64,000 nt of DNA, from assembly GCA_037446355.1 (NCBI GenBank), contig JBBIIT010000007.1:27729-91728 (forward strand), in the 5' to 3' direction. The notes under the pieces were generated by a model that was not told the DNA's origin, did no database searches, and worked only from the letters and a program-made list of their open reading frames with translations. Below, one piece after another: positions 45,926 to 53,219 of the stretch. The stretch comes from Roseiarcus sp037446355 (GTDB taxonomy: Bacteria > Pseudomonadota > Alphaproteobacteria > Rhizobiales > Beijerinckiaceae). Position numbers and translations under genes: made by a program. The stretch's first letter is position 1. The number at the start of each line of letters is the position of its first letter.

Positions 45926-47159
45926 ATGAGCGAAGCGCAATTCGGGTCCGGGCAAGATCGCGCCGCCGACGAGTGGATGGCCACGACCATCGACCTTGCG
46001 AAGGGCGCAACAACGCTCGTCAGCCTTTGGGCCGACGGCGACACGGTCGCGATGGCGCTGAGCGAAGCGGGGCGCTCCGAAATTTCAATCGTTCGGCTCG
46101 CTTGTCCTTCGGGCCAGTTTCCTTCGGTCGCGGCGGTTCATCCGCCGGCGCACCGCTTGGAGCGCGCGATCGCCGATCTCACGGGATTGCGCGCGCAAAG
46201 CGCCCTGGATCTGCGCCCCTGGCTCGATCACGGTCGCTGGCCGGTGCGCGCTCCGCTCGGCGCCGCCAGGGCGCACGAACCCGCGCCCGAGAGTTATGAG
46301 TTCCTGAAAGCGGAGGGACCGGGGTTGCATCAGATCCCGGTCGGTCCTGTTCACGCCGGAATTATCGAACCCGGACATTTTCGTTTCCACGCCAGCGGTG
46401 AAACGGTCGTCAGGCTCGAGGAGCGATTGGGCTATGTCCACAAGGGCGTCGGCGCGCTGATGCGCGGCGCGAGCCTCGAAGCCGGTCTGACGCTCGCCGC
46501 GCGCGTCAGCGGCGACAGCACGGTCGCTTACCAGATCGCCTTCGCGCGCGCGGCCGAAGCGGCGCTGGGGATCGAGGCGCCTGTGCGCGCGCATTGGCTT
46601 CGCGCCATCGCGGCCGAGATCGAGAGATTCGCCAACCACGTCGGCGACATCGGCGCGGTCTGCAATGACGCTTCGTTCACGCTGATGCAGGCGCATTGCG
46701 CGATTCTGCGCGAAAAGGCCTTGCGCGCCGCCGAGGCCGCTTTCGGCCATCGCCTGATGATGGACGTCGTCGCCGTCGGCGGTTTCGCGCGCGATCTCTT
46801 GGGCGACGGCGTCGCCGCCNNNNNNNNNNNNNNNNNNNNNNNNNNNNNNNNNNNNNNNNNNNNNNNNNNNNNNNNNNNNNNNNNNNNNNNNNNNNNNNNN
46901 NNNNNNNNNNNNNNNNNNNGCGGAACTGCCGGCGAATCCCGGCCGGGGGGAGGGACATTCGCTGGTCGAGGGCTTTCGTGGCGACATTTTCGTCGCGCTT
47001 CGGTTGGCGGCCGACGGAAAGCTGGCCTGCGCGCATCTGCGCGATCCCTCGTGGTTCCAGTGGCCGCTGCTCGAAGCGGCGATCGAGGGCAACATCGTCG
47101 CTGACTTCCCGATCTGCAACAAGTCGTTCAACTGCTCCTATTCCGGGCACGATCTCTGA
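45926..47159 (+). CDS. hyfG: HyfG-like large subunit lacking Ni-binding cysteines (interrupted by an assembly gap)
   Basis: Peripheral subunit related to NuoC+NuoD and to the catalytic subunit of group 4 [NiFe] hydrogenases. The ATG at 45926 has GAGGG 7 nt upstream. 298 codons precede the gap: an N-terminal NuoC-like part, then GPVHAGIIEPGHFRFHASGETVVRLEERLGYVHKG. The hydrogenase motif RVCGICxxxH reads RVSGDSTVAY (Arg193-Tyr202, 46502-46531): both Cys are Ser and the His is Tyr. After the gap, 79 codons in a different numeric frame end with DFPICNKSFNCSYSGHDL where hydrogenases have DPCxxC. The nickel site is therefore absent. The frame change is explained if the true gap length is a multiple of three. 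Confidence 0.85.
46820..46919. other. Assembly gap (100 N) inside the HyfG-like gene
   Basis: Exactly 100 N. The upstream coding frame ends on a codon boundary at 46819 and the downstream frame starts on one at 46920, so the real missing length should be divisible by three. 100 is not, so this is a placeholder and not a measured gap. Confidence 0.98.
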
Positions 47160-47172
47160 TCGGGAGAGCGCC

Positions 47173-47694
47173 ATGCGCCAATCGCTGCTGCAAGGTTTGA
47201 AGAGGCCGCTGACAGAGCCGGCGCCCGGCGCCGACGATCCCGAACTCGCCGAACTTGCGGCGCAGGTGAGGAACGCCTCGGCTCGAGCGCTCGGACGCTC
47301 GCTTTCGATCCGCGCCGTCGACGCCGGTTCGTGCAACGGTTGCGAACTCGAGATTCACGCGCTCGGCAACGCCTATTACGATCTCGAACGGTTCGGCCTG
47401 CGTTTCGTCGCCTCGCCTCGCCACGCTGACGCGCTGCTGGTGACCGGACCGGTGACGCGCAACATGCGCGAGGCGCTGGAGCGCACATTCGCCGCGACGC
47501 CCGCGCCAAAATGGGTGATCGCGTCGGGCGCCTGCGCCCGGGATGGCCATGTGTTCAAGGGCTCCTATGCGATCGTCGGCGGCGTCGGCGAGGTCGTGCC
47601 GGTCGATCTTTATATTCCCGGCTGTCCGCCGAGCCCGAAGGCGTTGCTGCGCGGGTTGATCGCGGTGATGAACGGCGCGCAGGCGGCGCGCTGA
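47173..47694 (+). CDS. hyfI: HyfI-like small subunit (NuoB family)
   Basis: 173-residue subunit carrying the proximal [4Fe-4S] cluster. All four ligands are visible: SCNGCE (Cys54, Cys57), SGACARDG (Cys121) and IPGCPPSP (Cys151). The N-terminal helix (LLQGLKRPLTEPAPG) is as in HyfI/HycG. It has a GGGAGAG ribosome-binding site and starts 13 bp after the large-subunit stop. With the cluster intact and the nickel site lost, electrons probably pass to or from something other than H2. No ferredoxin-like subunit (HyfA or HyfH) follows. Confidence 0.9.
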   Translation: MRQSLLQGLKRPLTEPAPGADDPELAELAAQVRNASARALGRSLSIRAVDAGSCNGCELEIHALGNAYYDLERFGLRFVASPRHADALLVTGPVTRNMREALERTFAATPAPKWVIASGACARDGHVFKGSYAIVGGVGEVVPVDLYIPGCPPSPKALLRGLIAVMNGAQAAR

Positions 47695-47751
47695 CGTCAA
47701 CCGGCGCGCTTAACGTTTGACGCGCATAACGTAACATTCCAAACTGGCGGC

Positions 47752-48195
47752 ATGGCTGAAATCGCTCCTCTTGCTCCCGACGACTTCGAGGTCTGGCTGC
47801 CCTTATGGCGCAGCTACCAGCGTTTTTATAAAGTCGAGGTTCCCGAAGCGACGACGCGGCGAACCTTCACGCGCCTGACGCAGGGCGCCGAGCCGATGGG
47901 CGGTTTCATCGCGCTTGATGACGACAAAGCAGTCGGTTTCGTGCATTGGATCACGCATCGCTCGTGCTGGACCGATGGCGACTATTGCTACTTGCAGGAT
48001 CTCTTCGTCGCCGAAGGCCATCGGGGCGCCAGCGTCGGAAGACGCCTGATCGCGAGCGTGCATGCCAAAGCGATCGAGCGCGGGTGCTCGCGCGTGCATT
48101 GGCTGACCCACGAATCGAACGCCATAGCGATGGAGCTTTACAACAAAGTCGCGACGCGTTCCGGTTTCGTGCAATACGTTCAGTTTCTGGGGTGA
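47752..48195 (+). CDS. GNAT family N-acetyltransferase
   Basis: 147-residue GCN5-related acetyltransferase. It shows the substrate-side segment FEVWLPLWRSYQRFY, strand LQDLFVAEGHRGASVGRRLIASVHAKAIERG (acetyl-CoA pyrophosphate loop, an RGxSVGR variant of RxxGxG/A) and HESNAIAMELYNKVA with C-terminal SGFVQYVQF. It resembles amino-group acetyltransferases of the diamine/aminoglycoside type. Substrate unknown. It lies 57 bp after hyfI on the same strand. Confidence 0.85.
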   Translation: MAEIAPLAPDDFEVWLPLWRSYQRFYKVEVPEATTRRTFTRLTQGAEPMGGFIALDDDKAVGFVHWITHRSCWTDGDYCYLQDLFVAEGHRGASVGRRLIASVHAKAIERGCSRVHWLTHESNAIAMELYNKVATRSGFVQYVQFLG

Positions 48196-48211
48196 AGCTA
48201 GCGAACGCGGG

Positions 48212-48643
48212 CTAATGCGCCGACGGGTTGCGTTTGGCCCATTCCTCGCGCTCGTAGTCCTCGAACGCCGCGATCATGGCTCGGTACGTGCGCTCGGCGA
48301 CATCCTCGGATAGCCCCTCCAACTTGGCCTGGGCTTTCACCTTAGCCACGATCGTCTCCACTCGCGCGGGCGCGCTGACGGCGGCCGGGTCTTTCTTGAA
48401 GCGTCCGGCCTCGCCGACATATTGACCGCGTTCGGCCATGAGATTCAGAATCTGTTTGTCGATGCGGTCGATGTTGTCGCGCACTTCGGCGAGGCTACGG
48501 CAGCACTTGCCGCCGTCGGCCGAAGGCGAACCCCAGTAGGCCGGATGTGTCGCCGCGTCGTCGTTCGCCGCCAAAGCGATTGGCGCCGCCGCAATCTGCG
48601 CCGCCAGGGCGAAGGCGCCGGCGGCCCGAAATAGTCGCTTCAT
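48212..48643 (-). CDS. Exported AroQ-type chorismate mutase
   Basis: 143 residues. A clear signal peptide (MKRLFRAAGAFALAAQIAAAPIALA) precedes an all-helical AroQ domain: LAEVRDNIDRIDKQILNLMAERGQYVGEAGRFKKDP, then APARVETIVAKVKAQAKLEGLSEDVAERTYRAMIAAFEDYE. This matches the PchB/*AroQ pattern (Arg, Lys, Arg and Glu positions in place). Most chorismate mutases are cytosolic; exported ones are known mainly in pathogens and symbionts, with unclear roles. It carries an unusual KCC pair just after the signal peptide. The start at 48643 has AAGGA upstream. No shikimate gene is nearby. Confidence 0.82.
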   Translation of the reverse strand: MKRLFRAAGAFALAAQIAAAPIALAANDDAATHPAYWGSPSADGGKCCRSLAEVRDNIDRIDKQILNLMAERGQYVGEAGRFKKDPAAVSAPARVETIVAKVKAQAKLEGLSEDVAERTYRAMIAAFEDYEREEWAKRNPSAH

Positions 48644-48738
48644 CTTCTTATCCTTGCGAGATTGCCCGGCGCGCACAGTATCGCGGGAGGTCGCGACCGG
48701 CTATAGGTGCGTGTTCCTGCAATCCGTTCGGAGTCGCT

Positions 48739-49110
48739 ATGACCCTCGCCTTTTGGTGCGTGCTCGTCGCCGCCCTTCTGCCTTACGTTCCCTTCGGTCT
48801 CGCCTCCGGCAAACTCGACATGCGGACGCCGCGCTCGCGCGCGGGCGACCTCGAGGGGCTGGCGCAGCGCGCCTACGGTTCGCATCTCAATTCATTCGAG
48901 GCGTTTCCGCCGTTCGCGGCGGCGGTGATCGTTTCGCACATCGTTGAAGGGGCGAATTCCACGGTCGGCTGGCTTGCGCTGCTGTTCGTTGTCGTTCGTC
49001 TCGCGCATATGGCGTTCTATCTCGCGGACCGGCAGCCGCCGCGCTCAGCGATGTTCTTTGTCGGTATGGTGGTGACGATCGCGATCTTCGTCCATCCCGC
49101 GTTTCACTGA
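48739..49110 (+). CDS. MAPEG family membrane protein
   Basis: 123-residue protein with four hydrophobic segments, similar to bacterial MAPEG (microsomal glutathione-transferase-like) proteins. The diagnostic stretch is RAYGSHLNSFEAFPPFAAAVIVSH, with the conserved Glu and the NxxE/P pattern of the family, followed by VRLAHMAFYLADR. Function in bacteria is unknown. It converges with the SDR gene, 8 bp apart. Confidence 0.85.
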   Translation: MTLAFWCVLVAALLPYVPFGLASGKLDMRTPRSRAGDLEGLAQRAYGSHLNSFEAFPPFAAAVIVSHIVEGANSTVGWLALLFVVVRLAHMAFYLADRQPPRSAMFFVGMVVTIAIFVHPAFH

Positions 49111-49118
49111 GTCGACAT

Positions 49119-49871
49119 TCACCTTCCGCCGGAAACGTCGAGAATCGCGCCGGTGACGTAGGACGCGGCTGCGCCGTCGAGCAGGTAGGCGATCGCCTCC
49201 GCGACCTCTTCGGGCTTTCCGGGGCGACCCAAAGGCGCGGCGGCGCCGACGGTGAAAGCGCGATTGGGATCGCCGCCGCTGGCGTGGATCTCGGTCTCTA
49301 TCATGCCGGGGCGGACCGCATTGACGCGCACGCCCTCGGGACCGAGTTCGATTGCGAGGCCGCGCGTCAGCGTGTCTATGGCGCCCTTCGAGCCGGCGTA
49401 GTCGACGTAAAGGTTCGGCGAGCCGAGTCGCGCGGCCGCGGACGAGACCAATACGATCGAGCCGCCCGAGCCGCCTCGGCTGCGGCTAAGTCGCCGCGCC
49501 GCCTCGCGAGCCGTGACATAGGCGCCAAGCACGTTGATCTCGAAGACGCGGCGCATCCGCTCGACGCTCATGTCGACAAGTCGCGCCGTCGGCGCGACGA
49601 CGCCGGCGTTGACGACGACGTCGGTGAGGGGGCCGAGCGCGCGCGCCGCGCCCTCGAAAATCGCGATCACGTTAGCCTCGACCGCGACGTCGCCGCGCAG
49701 CGCGACCGCCCGCCCGCCGGCGCGCGAGACCATCTCCACCACTTCCTGAGCAGCGTCCTCGTCGCGGTGGAAATTGACTCCGACCGACCAACCGCGCGCG
49801 CAAGCGGCGATCGCCGCCGCGCGGCCGATGCCGCGCGAAGCGCCGGTGATGAGAACGTTCTTGCCCGCCAT
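49119..49871 (-). CDS. Short-chain dehydrogenase/reductase
   Basis: 250-residue NAD(P)-dependent oxidoreductase of the classical SDR type: cofactor motif TGASRGIG, VVVNAGV, the catalytic Ser in LVSSAAA and the YVDYAGSK catalytic Tyr/Lys pair, ending VTGAILDVSGGR. The FHRDED after the second strand suggests NADP preference; this is an inference. The start at 49871 has GAGAAGGG upstream. The frame is open much further upstream (to 50375), but that part lies opposite the CBS gene and is not credible. A 15-bp dyad (49929-49943) lies 58 bp upstream. Confidence 0.87.
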   Translation of the reverse strand: MAGKNVLITGASRGIGRAAAIAACARGWSVGVNFHRDEDAAQEVVEMVSRAGGRAVALRGDVAVEANVIAIFEGAARALGPLTDVVVNAGVVAPTARLVDMSVERMRRVFEINVLGAYVTAREAARRLSRSRGGSGGSIVLVSSAAARLGSPNLYVDYAGSKGAIDTLTRGLAIELGPEGVRVNAVRPGMIETEIHASGGDPNRAFTVGAAAPLGRPGKPEEVAEAIAYLLDGAAASYVTGAILDVSGGR

Positions 49872-49928
49872 CCGCCCTTCTCCCTCGGGTGCGTCGCTCG
49901 CCCGTGGCGCGCGCGTCGCCCGAATTCG

Positions 49929-49943
49929 TATTGTTCTACAATA
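49929..49943. promoter_or_regulatory. Perfect short dyad, possible operator
   Basis: TATTGT-TCT-ACAATA in the 195-bp divergent space between the SDR and CBS genes. AT-rich in a GC-rich region, so it may be a repressor site or overlap a promoter. No matching regulator is in the window. Confidence 0.35.
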
Positions 49944-50029
49944 GGTCGGTTTCGATGCAATGGCGTCGTTACCCTCGTTTCGAAATCGGCCTTGATCGCG
50001 CCGAAATAGGAGCGCATGATTCAAACTGT

Positions 50030-50050
50030 ATGGACTCGGTAGAAGTCCAT
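50030..50050 (+). promoter_or_regulatory. 5'-leader hairpin before the CBS-domain gene
   Basis: ATGGACT (50030-50036), 7-nt loop, AGTCCAT (50044-50050): a perfect 7-bp stem ending 16 bp before the ATG and a few bases before the GGGAGG ribosome-binding site. It may affect translation or mRNA stability. Structure is predicted by eye only. Confidence 0.4.
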
Positions 50051-50066
50051 CCATTGGGAGGCTAGA

Positions 50067-50498
50067 ATGACGGTTGCCCGTATTCTGCGAGAAAAGGGTC
50101 GCGAGGTCGCAACGACCCAGCCGCATCGCACATTGCAGGAAGTCGCGGAACAACTGGCCGACAAAGGCATCGGCGCCGTAGTGGTCACGGACGCGTCCAA
50201 GAGTGTGCTCGGAATTCTCTCCGAGCGCGACGTGGTGCGCGCGGTCGCCAGCAGCGGCGCGGCGGCGCTGATGGATCCGGTCTCGCGTCACATGACCTCG
50301 CGCGTGACGACGGTCGAAGAGGAGACTTCGATCGATGAGGTGATGGAGACGATGACCAACGGTCGCTTCCGTCACTTACCGGTCGTCATGGACAACAGAT
50401 TGGTCGGGATCGTTTCGATCGGCGACATCGTAAAACGCCACGTCAATGCGCTCGACAGCGAACGTCAAGCGCTGCGCGAATATATCGCGAGCGCCTGA
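50067..50498 (+). CDS. Two-CBS-domain protein
   Basis: 143-residue stand-alone pair of CBS domains (residues about 10-65 and 75-130), which form a Bateman module that senses adenine nucleotides. Visible repeats are GIGAVVVTDASKSVLGILSERDVVRAV and FRHLPVVMDNRLVGIVSIGDIVK. No effector domain is fused, so it probably modulates a separate partner. A GGGAGG site precedes the ATG. It converges with the patatin gene, with a strong hairpin across the junction. Confidence 0.9.
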   Translation: MTVARILREKGREVATTQPHRTLQEVAEQLADKGIGAVVVTDASKSVLGILSERDVVRAVASSGAAALMDPVSRHMTSRVTTVEEETSIDEVMETMTNGRFRHLPVVMDNRLVGIVSIGDIVKRHVNALDSERQALREYIASA

Positions 50499-50507
50499 GC
50501 GCCCGCT

Positions 50508-50531
50508 CCGGCGGCCTCAAGGCGCCGCCGG
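50508..50531. terminator. Hairpin between convergent CBS and patatin genes
   Basis: CCGGCGGC (50508-50515), 8-nt loop, GCCGCCGG (50524-50531), overlapping the last codons of the patatin gene. No U-tract. Candidate bidirectional terminator. Confidence 0.4.
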
Positions 50532-51506
50532 GCTCAACTCGAGGTGTTCGAGAATTTCGTCGCGCGCTTTGCGCACGCAAGCGCGGCCGATCTCGATGAG
50601 TTCGTCGGCCCGGTGGAACTCGAACAAGCCGATCTTGCCCGTTTTCAGCGTGACGAGGATGTCGGGCGGATCGCCGGCAAGGCGCGAGCGCATGATGCGA
50701 TCCTGCGTGATGTTGAAGGTTTCGACCATCACTGCGCCCAGACCGGGCGCCTGCGAAGGGGTGCGCGTCCAGCCACGGCGCGGCCCAAACGCCTGTCGAC
50801 GCAAGCTTTCGATCATGCCGGCCGGCTTGTCGCTCGCCGACGGCGTCGCGTCGATTTCATCTTCCTGCGGCTCGTGGAGCGTGGTGCCGTGTCCAGATCC
50901 GTCGACGCCGACGGTGAGGGCGATGACACGGTCCGCGCCCATCGCGCGCGCGACGCTGACGGGGACCGGATTGACAATCGCGCCGTCGAACAGCCAGCGC
51001 CCGCCCAGTCGCACCGGCTCGAATACGCCAGGCAGGGCGTAGGAGGCGCGCATCGCCTCGACGAGGCGCCCAGTCTTGAGCCAGATTTCGTGACCGGAGC
51101 CGATCTCGGTGGCGACGCCGACAAAGCGGGTCGGCAAATCCTCGATGCGCAATTCGCCCATCGCGCCTTCCAGTCGCGCGCGCAGCTTGTCGCCGCCGAT
51201 CAGGCCGCCGCCGTTGAACGACACGTCAAGCAAGCTGAAAACGCTGCGCTTGGTGAGCCCCCGCGCGAAGCCCTCCAGCGACTCAAGCCGGCCGGCCGCG
51301 AAACAGCCGCCGACCACAGCGCCAACCGAAGCGCCGACGACGATGTCGGGGACGACCCCCATCGCGGTGAGTTCGTGAAGGGCGCCGATATGGGCCCAGC
51401 CGCGCGCCACGCCGCCGCCGAGCGCCAGCCCGATTTTCGAGCGCGATTTCTTTACGCCGCCCGAAACATGGTCGGCTTCCGATTTGCGAAAGAAAGCGAG
51501 CGTCAT
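50517..51506 (-). CDS. Patatin-like phospholipase (RssA-type)
   Basis: 329-residue lipid acyl hydrolase of the patatin family. Oxyanion loop LALGGGVARGWAHIG, nucleophile elbow GASVG (Ser60) and the catalytic Asp in FDGAIVNPVPV (Asp174) are all in place, a complete Ser-Asp dyad. No signal peptide, so it acts in the cytosol or at the inner membrane face. A C-terminal extension of about 90 residues ends near EILEHLELSPAAP. Its promoter is probably in the 129-bp space toward hisI; nothing stronger than TTGAC-type boxes is seen there. Confidence 0.88.
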   Translation of the reverse strand: MTLAFFRKSEADHVSGGVKKSRSKIGLALGGGVARGWAHIGALHELTAMGVVPDIVVGASVGAVVGGCFAAGRLESLEGFARGLTKRSVFSLLDVSFNGGGLIGGDKLRARLEGAMGELRIEDLPTRFVGVATEIGSGHEIWLKTGRLVEAMRASYALPGVFEPVRLGGRWLFDGAIVNPVPVSVARAMGADRVIALTVGVDGSGHGTTLHEPQEDEIDATPSASDKPAGMIESLRRQAFGPRRGWTRTPSQAPGLGAVMVETFNITQDRIMRSRLAGDPPDILVTLKTGKIGLFEFHRADELIEIGRACVRKARDEILEHLELSPAAP

Positions 51507-51635
51507 CTCACCGCCTCACGCCACTCCATCCGCGCCGGAATTCGCGCGGAAACTCCAGATTGACAGCCTAGAATGGCCGTTCGGTTAATGCGCCAGTCAA
51601 GGAAACCCCGGAAACGCGAAAACGTCAAATAAGGT

Positions 51636-52022
51636 TTAAACTTTATCGACCAGGGCCAACTTGGCCGCCGCTCCGCCGCCTTCGACACGGCGATAGAAGC
51701 AGGAGCGGCGTCCCGTGTGGCAGGCGCCGCCGTCGCCGCCAACCTTCACCCGCGCCAGCAGCGCGTCCTGGTCACAATCGACCCGGAGTTCGACGAGGCT
51801 TTGCGTCTGCCCCGAGGTGTCGCCTTTGCGCCATAAGCTGCCGCGCGAGCGTGACCAGTAATGCACCACGCCGGTCGCCAATGTCTTTTCCAGCGCTTCG
51901 CCGTTCATGTGCGCGACCATCAGCACCGCGCCATCCGCCGCGTCGACGGTGACGCAGGTGAGCAGTCCGTCAGCGGAAAAGCGAGGCTGAAACTTGTCGC
52001 CTTCTTCAAGCTCGGACTTCAT
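51636..52022 (-). CDS. hisI: Phosphoribosyl-AMP cyclohydrolase
   Basis: Third step of histidine synthesis: opens the adenine ring of phosphoribosyl-AMP; 128 residues, monofunctional. It shows MVAHMNGEALEKTLATGVVHYWSRSRGSLWRKGDTSG, VDCDQDALL and the zinc motif CHTGRRSCFYR. It starts only 3 bp after folE on the same strand, a pairing of two Zn-dependent cyclohydrolases often seen in this group. HisE is not fused. Confidence 0.96.
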   Translation of the reverse strand: MKSELEEGDKFQPRFSADGLLTCVTVDAADGAVLMVAHMNGEALEKTLATGVVHYWSRSRGSLWRKGDTSGQTQSLVELRVDCDQDALLARVKVGGDGGACHTGRRSCFYRRVEGGGAAAKLALVDKV

Positions 52023-52025
52023 CGC

Positions 52026-52640
52026 TCACTTGGCTCCGCGCAGCAGCGTCAGGAAGCGCATCTGCTCGTTGGGATCGTCGCAAAAAACGCCGGAGAACTG
52101 CGTGGTTACGGTCGAGGCGCCATGTTTCTTGACGCCGCGCATCGCCATGCAGCTGTGCTCGGCCTCGATCATCAGCGCGACGCCCCGCGGACGCAGGCCC
52201 TTGTCGATTGCGGCGACGATCTGCGCGGAAAGCGCCTCCTGCGTCTGGAGACGGCGCGCGAAGATTTCGACGATGCGCGCCAGTTTGGAAAGGCCGACCG
52301 CGCCGTGACGCGGGTAGTAGCCGATGTGCGCCTTGCCAGCGATCGGCGCCATGTGATGCTCGCAATGCGAATGGAACGGGATATCGCGCACGAGCACGAT
52401 GTCGGAATAGCCTTCGACCTCGGTGAACACCCGCGCCAGCGCCTCGCTCGGCTTTTCGCGATAGCCGGAGAACAGCTCTTCGTAGGCTTTGACGACGCGT
52501 CGGGGCGTATCGACCAATCCTTCGCGGCTCGGATCGTCGCCGGCCCAGGCGATCAGCGTCCGCACCGCCGCTTCGGCCTCCTCGCGCGAGGGTTTCGCCA
52601 GAGGGACCAAGCGCGGCTTGATCTTGACCCATTCGTCCAT
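52026..52640 (-). CDS. folE: GTP cyclohydrolase I
   Basis: First step of tetrahydrofolate synthesis: GTP to dihydroneopterin triphosphate; 204 residues. It shows the DTPRRVVKAYEELFSGY start of the catalytic core, zinc ligands in HSHCEHHMAPI (Cys93, His96) and EHSCMAMRG (Cys164), and LQTQEALSAQI. It is the first gene of the folE-hisI pair, divergent from the IscU-like/yidD pair across a 117-bp space containing a TATATAAG box (52717-52724). Confidence 0.97.
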   Translation of the reverse strand: MDEWVKIKPRLVPLAKPSREEAEAAVRTLIAWAGDDPSREGLVDTPRRVVKAYEELFSGYREKPSEALARVFTEVEGYSDIVLVRDIPFHSHCEHHMAPIAGKAHIGYYPRHGAVGLSKLARIVEIFARRLQTQEALSAQIVAAIDKGLRPRGVALMIEAEHSCMAMRGVKKHGASTVTTQFSGVFCDDPNEQMRFLTLLRGAK

Positions 52641-52757
52641 TGCGGCCTCATCTCCGTCGCGCGATCGGCGAGGCCGCGCCCATGAACGGACCCTCTACTT
52701 CGACGCCCAAGGCTCCTATATAAGATGCGAGCGCGGTTCCGCCAATCGCCGAAGTGG

Positions 52758-53219
52758 ATGGCAATGCTGGACGAAATCTACAATCGACGAGTCCTCGAAC
52801 TCGCCGCCGATATTCCCCGGCTTGGGCGGCTCTCGGCGCCGGACGCCAGCGCCAAGGCCCATTCGCGCCTCTGCGGCTCCACGGTCACGGTCGATATCAA
52901 CCTCACGGACGGCAGGGTCAGCGATTTTGCCCATGACGTGCGCGCTTGTGCGCTCGGTCAGGCCTCTTCGTCGCTGATGGCGCGCCATGTCGTGGGCTCG
53001 ACGCCGCAGGAACTGATCGCGCTGCGCGAGACCATGCTGGCGATGCTCAAGTCGAACGGCCCGCCGCCTTCGGGTAAATGGGTGGAATTCGCGGTGCTCG
53101 AACCGGTGCGCGACTTCAAGGCGCGGCACGCCTCGACGATGCTGACTTTCGACGCCGTTGTCGACGCGCTCGCACAAGTCGCGGCGAGGCGCGAGAGCAC
53201 ATCGGCCGCCGAGACATGA
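52758..53219 (+). CDS. IscU/SufU-like iron-sulfur scaffold homologue
   Basis: 153 residues. The N-terminus is like NifU_N scaffolds (LDEIYNRRVLELAADIP), with Cys in SRLCGSTVTV and RACALGQASSS, matching the first two cluster ligands. The third ligand Cys is replaced: the region reads FKARHASTMLTFDAVVDAL, with His where IscU/SufU have Cys. This form seems usual in Hyphomicrobiales, but whether it carries a cluster is unknown. The ATG at 52758 is taken; 52764 is an alternative. The stop overlaps yidD by ATGA (53216-53219). Confidence 0.8.
   Translation: MAMLDEIYNRRVLELAADIPRLGRLSAPDASAKAHSRLCGSTVTVDINLTDGRVSDFAHDVRACALGQASSSLMARHVVGSTPQELIALRETMLAMLKSNGPPPSGKWVEFAVLEPVRDFKARHASTMLTFDAVVDALAQVAARRESTSAAET

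Noticed and set aside
45926..47159. hyfG as a frameshifted pseudogene
   Set aside because: The frame change is explained by the arbitrary 100-N filler; both sides align to the family at codon boundaries.
40849..47694. Operon as a functional H2-evolving formate hydrogenlyase
   Set aside because: Nickel-ligand Cys are replaced in the large subunit and maturation, ferredoxin and formate dehydrogenase genes are absent from the window.
49872..50375. Upstream extension of the SDR gene opposite the CBS gene
   Set aside because: The Rossmann motif starts right after the ATG at 49871, which has its own ribosome-binding site.
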